Assembly (NCBI GenBank): GCA_964505415.1
Contig: CAZDHW010000007.1
Coordinates: 1 to 64,000 of the forward strand
Reading direction: 5' to 3'
DNA: 64,000 nt
Source: DTDR01 sp964505415
GTDB taxonomy: Bacteria; Hydrothermota; Tepidihabitantia; Tepidihabitantales; DTDR01
Below are positions 58,938 to 64,000 of the stretch, piece by piece. Numbering within the stretch: the stretch's first letter is position 1; the number at the start of each line of letters is the position of its first letter. Made by a program: the position numbers and the translations under genes. The notes beneath the pieces are model-generated. The model was not told where the DNA came from. It saw only the letters and a program-made list of their open reading frames with translations, and ran no database searches.

Positions 58938-59681
58938 TCACTCGTGAAAGGGGATTTGGGTAAAAAGGATTATCAAAAGAATACCAAAAATAAAAGTTAT
59001 TAAGGAATAGATACTTTTTTTTAAATCAATTTCCCGATGAAGTTCAGGAATAATGTCCGAAGAAGCAATATAAAGAAAATTACCACCAGCAAAGGCTAAA
59101 AGTGAGGGGAGAAAACCTTCAAATTTTTCAAAAAAGAAATAACCCCCAATTCCGCCACCAATTGCCGTAACTGCACTAAAAAAATTATATAATAATGCCT
59201 TTTTTTTGCTATAACCACTATAAACAAGCACCGCAAAATCGCCTATTTCTTGGGGTATTTCGTGAAAAATCACTGCTAAAGTAAAAAGCAGGCCAGTTTT
59301 TAAAGAGGTTAAATAACCAGCAGCAATTATTAAACCATCAACAAAATTGTGTAATGAGTCACCAATAAGATTAAGTGGACCAACTGGGTGAATTTCACAA
59401 CGGGGCAGATGGCAATGACGCCAACGGATAAGCCTTTCTAAGAAAAAGAAGAAAAGGAAGCCAGCGGTCAAAAAGAAAGCAATTTTAAAGAAAACAAGTT
59501 TTTCCATAGTTTCGATTAAAATGTGAAAAAAAACAGCCCCAAAAAGTACGCCACCAGCAAAAGCAACTAAATAATAAATTATCTTTTCAAAAAGATTAGT
59601 TTTAAAGAGTAAAAAGAAAATACCAATAAAGGAAATTAAACTAACAATTATTGTTGAAAGCAATATCAAAAGAAAATTCAT
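58938..59681 (-). CDS. ZIP-family metal transporter
   Basis: A 247-residue inner-membrane transporter for Zn2+, Fe2+ or Mn2+, with about eight helices. The metal path is marked by HNFVDGLIIAAGY in helix 4 and HEIPQEIGDFAVLV in helix 5. A histidine- and cysteine-containing loop, RWRHCHLPRCEIHP, lies before helix 4 and may bind metal. It overlaps korC by 4 bases, which suggests metal supply for the ferredoxin-linked enzymes, an inference from position only. Confidence 0.88.
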   Translation of the reverse strand: MNFLLILLSTIIVSLISFIGIFFLLFKTNLFEKIIYYLVAFAGGVLFGAVFFHILIETMEKLVFFKIAFFLTAGFLFFFFLERLIRWRHCHLPRCEIHPVGPLNLIGDSLHNFVDGLIIAAGYLTSLKTGLLFTLAVIFHEIPQEIGDFAVLVYSGYSKKKALLYNFFSAVTAIGGGIGGYFFFEKFEGFLPSLLAFAGGNFLYIASSDIIPELHREIDLKKSIYSLITFIFGILLIILFTQIPFHE

Positions 59682-60211
59682 AATTTATCAATCTCGTAAC
59701 CCAGCATTAAAGCTTTTTGATTGCTTTCTGACAAATGAGCAGGAGCTCGTTTAGAAAGTGCTTTTTTTAATGATTCAATATTCACTATTTCAGTAAAACG
59801 AGAGATTGCTCCTAAAAGAATAATATTAGCGTACAATTCTCTTCCCAATTTTTCCTTGGCGATAAGGGAAAAAGGAAAAGCATAGATTTTTAATCCTTCT
59901 CTTTTAAAATTGCCACAATAAAAAGAATCGAAAATAAGAATACCGGCTTCTTTTAAATCTTGCGTATTTTTATCAAGGGCCATTTTGCTCAAGCAGGCTA
60001 AGACATCTAATTTTTGAGTTTTTGGGAAATATATCGGTTGGTTACTGATAATAATATCAGCTTTGGAAGCTCCTCCTCGCGCTTCCGGACCGTAGCTTTG
60101 TGATTGGCACACATACTTATTTTCATAGACCCCTGCTGCTTCGGCTAACACTATGGCAGCAAATATAATTCCTTGGCCACCGCTTCCCGCAATTCTAATC
60201 TCTTTTTTCAT
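59678..60211 (-). CDS. korC: 2-oxoacid:ferredoxin oxidoreductase gamma subunit
   Basis: The small catalytic-domain subunit of a four-subunit 2-oxoacid:ferredoxin oxidoreductase. It starts with the nucleotide-loop-like IRIAGSGGQGIIFAAIVLAEA and has SQSYGPEARGGASKADIIIS, both typical of the gamma subunit. The 177 residues are full length. It overlaps korB by 4 bases. Position after sucCD points to 2-oxoglutarate as substrate. Confidence 0.92.
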   Translation of the reverse strand: MKKEIRIAGSGGQGIIFAAIVLAEAAGVYENKYVCQSQSYGPEARGGASKADIIISNQPIYFPKTQKLDVLACLSKMALDKNTQDLKEAGILIFDSFYCGNFKREGLKIYAFPFSLIAKEKLGRELYANIILLGAISRFTEIVNIESLKKALSKRAPAHLSESNQKALMLGYEIDKL

Positions 60212-61017
60212 TTTATTCGCTCCTTTAATTTTTGGTATTTTTCACCATACTCTTCTCTTTCTCGGTCTAACAAAATACCAATGATAATTTTATCAGGGGG
60301 TACTTCATTTAGATTTTTTATGCGGTTAATGTTTATTGCCCGATTTTTAAAATCTTCTAACATTTCGGAAGCGTCACCTAACCGATTTAAACGACCATAA
60401 AGGGTGGGACATTGAGAAATTATCTCTACAACTGAAAACCCTTTTTTCAAAAGTGCTCTTTTTAAAATGTTTTTTAAATCAGCCACATGATAAGTAGTTG
60501 CCCGGCCAAAAAAAACTGCCCCGGAACTTTTAGAAAGTTCATAGATATCAAATTCTTCTTCAGGATTACCGTAAGGAGTAGTATAAGTAAATTTATTAAA
60601 CGGGGTAGTGGGTGAAACCTGTCCACCAGTCATGCCATAATTATAATTGTTGATAATAATAACTGTTAAATCAATATTTCTTCTTGCCGCATGAATAAAA
60701 TGGCTTAAACCAATTGCCAAAATATCGCCGTCGCCGCCGATTACGATAACTTTTAAATGGGGTTTGGCTAATTTTACTCCAATCGCACACGGGATTGCTC
60801 GACCATGAAGAGTATGAAAAGTATCACAGTCAATATAACCAGGTATGCGGGAGGAACAGCCGATTCCGGAAACTAAACAGATATTATTTTTATCCCAATT
60901 AAGTTCATTAAAACTTCTGATTAAAATATTAGCAATTGTGCCGATTCCGCAACCGGGACAAAGAATATGTGGGAAGCGGTCATCTAATCTTAAAAAATTT
61001 TTTATTTCTTCTTTCAT
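60208..61017 (-). CDS. korB: 2-oxoacid:ferredoxin oxidoreductase beta subunit
   Basis: The thiamine-diphosphate-binding subunit. It has CPGCGIGTIANI near 20-31, HGRAIPCAIGVKLA and the TPP-Mg motif IGGDGDILAIGLSHFIHAAR with IINNYNYGMTGGQVSPTTP. The 269 residues are usual for KorB. It overlaps korA and korC by 4 bases each. It decarboxylates the 2-oxoacid and passes electrons through iron-sulfur clusters to ferredoxin. Confidence 0.93.
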   Translation of the reverse strand: MKEEIKNFLRLDDRFPHILCPGCGIGTIANILIRSFNELNWDKNNICLVSGIGCSSRIPGYIDCDTFHTLHGRAIPCAIGVKLAKPHLKVIVIGGDGDILAIGLSHFIHAARRNIDLTVIIINNYNYGMTGGQVSPTTPFNKFTYTTPYGNPEEEFDIYELSKSSGAVFFGRATTYHVADLKNILKRALLKKGFSVVEIISQCPTLYGRLNRLGDASEMLEDFKNRAININRIKNLNEVPPDKIIIGILLDREREEYGEKYQKLKERIK

Positions 61018-62123
61018 ATGGCCGCTAAAATTTCTTCGGGAGTAATTATCTCGCCATCATATCTTTGAACCCCCACTATTTCCAGAGAGGGGCTTATTGT
61101 TCTTTCAATTTCATTAATTAACTGTCCTTGGTTCATTTCTATCACAATAATTTTTTTGGCACTTTTTAGTAAAGATTTCAATGGTTGATCAGGAAAAGGC
61201 CAAAGAGTTTTCAGCCGAATATAACCTAAAGCCTTTTTTTCTTTTTTCTCATAAATATGTTTAGCTTCTAAGGCGACACGCGCGGAAACTCCATAAGAGA
61301 TAAGGCAGACTTCGGCACCAATATCTTGATATTCCAAATCCCAAAGTTTTTCTTTATTATCTTCAATCTTCCTTTTTAGTCTGTCCAATTTCCATTTTAT
61401 TATTGCTGGTTCGTTAGTGGGAAAACCGTCTTCCCGATGGGTAAGACCAGAAATATGAATTCTATAGCCTTCACCAAAATAAGCCACTTCCGCATCGTAA
61501 TTTGTTTCGTCGCTATAAAGAAGAAATTCTTCCCCTCCTTTTTTCTTTTTTTTTGGTTGATAAATCTCTACTACTTCAGGTAATTCAACTATTTCTCGCA
61601 TATGGGCAATAATTTCGTCGGTTAATAAAATTACCGGTATTCTTAAAAAATAAGCAATATTTATTGCTTTGACTGTAAGAAGAAAGCTTTCTAAAACACT
61701 ATAAGGATAAAAAACTACTATTGGATGATCGCCATGTGTTCCCCAGCGAGTCTGCATCACATCTGCTTGTGCTGGTTTTGTTGGCAAACCAGTCGCTGGG
61801 CCACCCCGTTGAACATTCACAATAAGACAAGGTATTTCCGCCATACAGGCATAACCAATCCCTTCTTGCATTAAAGAAAATCCTGGTCCAGAAGTCGCAG
61901 TCATTGCTTTCATTCCGCTGGCAGCAGCACCGATTACCGCATTGATAGAAGCAATCTCGTCTTCCATTTGGATAAAAATACCACCAATTTTGGGCAATTC
62001 CCTTGCCATATATTCAGCAATTTCCGTAGAGGGAGTGATTGGGTATCCCGCAAAAAATCTTACTCCGGCTTTAATCGCTCCGATAGCAACTGCTTCGTTG
62101 CCGGATAATAATTCCCGCATCAC
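61014..62123 (-). CDS. korA: 2-oxoacid:ferredoxin oxidoreductase alpha subunit
   Basis: The pyrimidine-domain subunit, 369 residues. It begins LLSGNEAVAIGAIKAGVRFFAGYPITPSTEIAEYM and carries MEDEIASINAVIGAAASGMKAMTATSGPG and QRGGPATGLPTKPAQADVM, the family hallmarks. The gamma domain is not fused, unlike KorA of some phyla, consistent with the separate korC. It overlaps korD and korB by 4 bases each. Confidence 0.93.
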   Translation of the reverse strand: MMRELLSGNEAVAIGAIKAGVRFFAGYPITPSTEIAEYMARELPKIGGIFIQMEDEIASINAVIGAAASGMKAMTATSGPGFSLMQEGIGYACMAEIPCLIVNVQRGGPATGLPTKPAQADVMQTRWGTHGDHPIVVFYPYSVLESFLLTVKAINIAYFLRIPVILLTDEIIAHMREIVELPEVVEIYQPKKKKKGGEEFLLYSDETNYDAEVAYFGEGYRIHISGLTHREDGFPTNEPAIIKWKLDRLKRKIEDNKEKLWDLEYQDIGAEVCLISYGVSARVALEAKHIYEKKEKKALGYIRLKTLWPFPDQPLKSLLKSAKKIIVIEMNQGQLINEIERTISPSLEIVGVQRYDGEIITPEEILAAI

Positions 62124-62365
62124 TTATTATTTTCTTTCTCAATAAAAATTGCAAAATCAGGACACATAAGTTCGCAGCGGTAACAAGCGATACATTCTTC
62201 AGGATATTTAGCAAATACTTTAAAATCACTATCAAAATCTAAAACCTTTTTTGGGCAAAAATGGATACAGATACCACAGCCTTTGCAAAAATATTTTATT
62301 ACTTCTATTTTTATATTATTTTTACCTTGATAAACTTTTGGCTCTTCTTTTAAAAATTTTTTCAT
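62120..62365 (-). CDS. korD: 2-oxoacid:ferredoxin oxidoreductase delta subunit (2x[4Fe-4S])
   Basis: An 81-residue ferredoxin-like subunit with two cluster motifs, CKGCGICIHFCPKKV and CIACYRCELMCPDFA (CxxCxxCxxxCP each). It passes electrons from the KorB cluster to soluble ferredoxin. It overlaps sucD and korA by 4 bases each, so the six genes sucC-sucD-korDABC form one translationally coupled unit. Confidence 0.93.
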   Translation of the reverse strand: MKKFLKEEPKVYQGKNNIKIEVIKYFCKGCGICIHFCPKKVLDFDSDFKVFAKYPEECIACYRCELMCPDFAIFIEKENNK

Positions 62366-63246
62366 ATATTTATTTTTTCTAATAACTCAATTATTTCTTG
62401 GGGTTCTTCAAAAACTTCAATACCAGCGCTGAAAAAGGCTTCAATTTTACTTTGGGCAGTTCCTTTTCCTTGTTCAATAATAGCGCCCGCGTGTCCCATT
62501 CTTTTTTCTGGGGGAGCGGTTTTTCCGGCAATAAAACCAAATACTGGTTTTTTAACATTTTTTTTCACAAATTTTGCAGCTTCTTCTTCATCCATACCAC
62601 CAATCTCACCAATAATAACAATACCCTTTGTCTCTTCATCCTTGTTAAAAAGTTTAAGAATGTCAATAAAATCCATACCTTTAATGGGATCACCGCCGAT
62701 TCCAACAATTGTTGATAGTCCGTATTTTGTTTGGGAAATATGATAAGAAATCTCGTAAGTTAAAGTTCCGCTTCGGGAGACTACTCCAATTACTCCCCTT
62801 TTGAAATATTCGTGGGGGATAATACCAATCTTCGCTTCCTCCGGCACCAAAATTCCGGGACAATTAGGACCAAGTAATTTTGTTTTTTTATCTTTCAGAT
62901 AAGCATTTATTTTTAACATATCATGAACCGGGATACCTTCGGTTATTACCACAATCAAAGGAATTTCTTCATCAATTGCTTCATAAATCGCATCGGTAGC
63001 AAAAGCCGCGGGAACAAAAATAACCGAAGCATCAAATTCAAAATATTTCTTGGCTTCGGAGATAGAATTAAATACCGGTATTGTTACATTACCAGCAAAT
63101 TCAATTTTTTGTCCTCCCTTTCCGGGTGTTACTCCAGCCAGTATTTTAGTACCAAAACTTATCATTCTTTGCGTATGAAATTGACCATCCCGACCGGTTA
63201 TTCCTTGAACCAAAACCTTAGTATCTTTATTAATTAAAATACTCAT
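62362..63246 (-). CDS. sucD: Succinyl-CoA synthetase alpha subunit
   Basis: It binds CoA and carries the phospho-histidine of succinyl-CoA synthetase. It has the CoA-binding Rossmann start VLVQGITGRDGQFHTQRM, GPNCPGILVPEEAKIGI, GVVSRSGTLTYE and the catalytic His in MGHAGAIIEQGKGTA. The 294 residues are full length. It pairs with sucC (4-base overlap). Next to korDABC it can conserve the energy of succinyl-CoA as ATP, or run in reverse for carbon fixation. Confidence 0.95.
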   Translation of the reverse strand: MSILINKDTKVLVQGITGRDGQFHTQRMISFGTKILAGVTPGKGGQKIEFAGNVTIPVFNSISEAKKYFEFDASVIFVPAAFATDAIYEAIDEEIPLIVVITEGIPVHDMLKINAYLKDKKTKLLGPNCPGILVPEEAKIGIIPHEYFKRGVIGVVSRSGTLTYEISYHISQTKYGLSTIVGIGGDPIKGMDFIDILKLFNKDEETKGIVIIGEIGGMDEEEAAKFVKKNVKKPVFGFIAGKTAPPEKRMGHAGAIIEQGKGTAQSKIEAFFSAGIEVFEEPQEIIELLEKINI

Positions 63247-64000
63247 GATTTTACCGCAATTTCCACTGCCTTTTTAATGGCTTCTTTCATATTATCAATT
63301 AAAATTACCTTGGTATCTTTTAAAATCTCATAGGCTTTATCTTGATTTGTTCCTATCAAGCGGGCAACAATGGGAATATCAGTTTCTTTAATTACTGATA
63401 AGACACCAGCAGCCACATCATCGCAACGGGTTATTCCGCCAAAAATATTTATCAAAATTACTTTTATCTCTTTATCTTGAATTAATAACCTTAAAGCTTT
63501 TTCTATTCTTTCTTTATTGGTAGAACCACCGATATCTAAAAAATTAGCTGGGTTTTCTCCATATTTTTTAATCAAATCCATTGTTGCCATTGCTAAACCA
63601 GCACCATTAACAATACAGCCAACTTTACCAGATAATTTGATATAAGAAAAACCTAATTGTTTAGCTGCTTCTTCAATGGGGTTTCTTTTTTCTTGATTTT
63701 CCCAAATTTTTAATTCTGGATGGCGAAAAAGGGCATTATCATCAATTATTATTTTAGCATCAATCGCACAAAAATTATTGTCCTTGGTTAAAGCCAAAGG
63801 GTTAATTTCCACCAAAGAGGATTCATAAATAAAAAATATGGTTGTCAATTTTTGTAAAAGTTCATTAAACTGATTCGCCAGTGATAAATCACCAAAAAGA
63901 TTATAACAAAGGTTTCTTGCCTGATAATTTTTTAAACCTAACAGAGGGTCAATATTTATTTTTAAAATACTTTCTGGTTTTTCTTTTGCCAACTCTTCAA
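63243..64000 (-). CDS. sucC: Succinyl-CoA synthetase beta subunit (5' end outside the window)
   Basis: The C-terminal two thirds of the beta subunit. The frame is open to the window edge, and the TTG at 63992 is internal, not a start, because the protein normally has about 370-390 residues. Visible motifs are EINPLALTKDNNFCAIDAKI, GLAMATMDLIKKYGENPANFLDIGG and INIFGGITRCDDVAAGV of the nucleotide- and interface-binding domain. It is the first visible gene of sucCD-korDABC. Confidence 0.95.
   Translation of the reverse strand, partial: EELAKEKPESILKINIDPLLGLKNYQARNLCYNLFGDLSLANQFNELLQKLTTIFFIYESSLVEINPLALTKDNNFCAIDAKIIIDDNALFRHPELKIWENQEKRNPIEEAAKQLGFSYIKLSGKVGCIVNGAGLAMATMDLIKKYGENPANFLDIGGSTNKERIEKALRLLIQDKEIKVILINIFGGITRCDDVAAGVLSVIKETDIPIVARLIGTNQDKAYEILKDTKVILIDNMKEAIKKAVEIAVKS

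Noticed and set aside
62398..63237. Open frames of 105 and 104 codons antisense to sucD
   Set aside because: Low-complexity Phe/Asn-rich products covered by a clear sucD gene on the opposite strand.

Overview
The window is an AT-rich, gene-dense bacterial chromosome segment. It carries no rRNA, CRISPR array, insertion sequence or phage gene. The gene content suggests an anaerobic diderm of a candidate lineage close to the FCB group, for example WOR-3/Stahlbacteria. Evidence for anaerobiosis is a glycyl-radical class III ribonucleotide reductase and a four-subunit 2-oxoacid:ferredoxin oxidoreductase. Evidence for an outer membrane and type IX-like secretion is a gingipain-type C25 peptidase, an M6 peptidase and an FG-GAP protein ending in sorting-like domains, and a 993-residue barrel-like protein. 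An archaeal-type AspRS with GatCAB and a K+-dependent-type membrane pyrophosphatase also fit. The lineage is an inference from family knowledge and was not tested.

Layout: 1-6983 (+) C25 peptidase (5' end outside), TrkA, TPR protein, MEMO-AMMECR1 fusion, LVIVD-repeat protein. 6976-10233 (-) a four-gene membrane module of unknown function. 10311-15464 (+) AspRS, HD protein, gatCAB, tRNA-Ala. 15465-16610 a structured-looking gap and an XRE regulator. 16603-18211 (-) parAB. 18295 (+) an isolated rplF. 18865-24821 (-) fabG, M6 peptidase, response regulator, histidine kinase, FG-GAP protein. 24877 (+) hppA. 26966-33746 (-) nrdD, nrdR with NrdR boxes, hflX, a CDP-alcohol phosphatidyltransferase, rsmI, folC. 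34013-48068 (+) a division and cell-wall cluster from mraZ to ftsZ that lacks murF, ddl and ftsQ. 48059-49678 (-) adk-map-infA. 49764 (+) rimI. 50207-53840 (-) nitroreductase, tRNA-Arg, barrel protein. 54054-55667 (+) sugar transferase, galE. 55655-64000 (-) sucC (partial), sucD, korDABC, ZIP transporter, an unknown gene, folK, dNK, panB, panC.

Two architectural traits recur. First, most transcription units begin with a TTGAnn/TAnnnT promoter whose -10 box ends 5-9 bases before the start codon, with no Shine-Dalgarno sequence, which predicts leaderless mRNAs. Genes inside operons more often show GGAGG-type sites. In three cases the TTG of the -35 box mimics an upstream start codon (mraZ, nrdR, rimI), so those starts are corrected here. 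Second, all seven convergent gene pairs end within 13 bases of each other, five of them overlapping, and I saw no hairpin/T-tract terminators.

The least explained parts are the membrane module at 6976-10233, the 21-base repeats at the start of mraZ that may serve as its own operator, the divergent FtsZ in a cluster without murF and ftsQ, and an M6 peptidase whose signal peptide lies upstream of any standard start codon.
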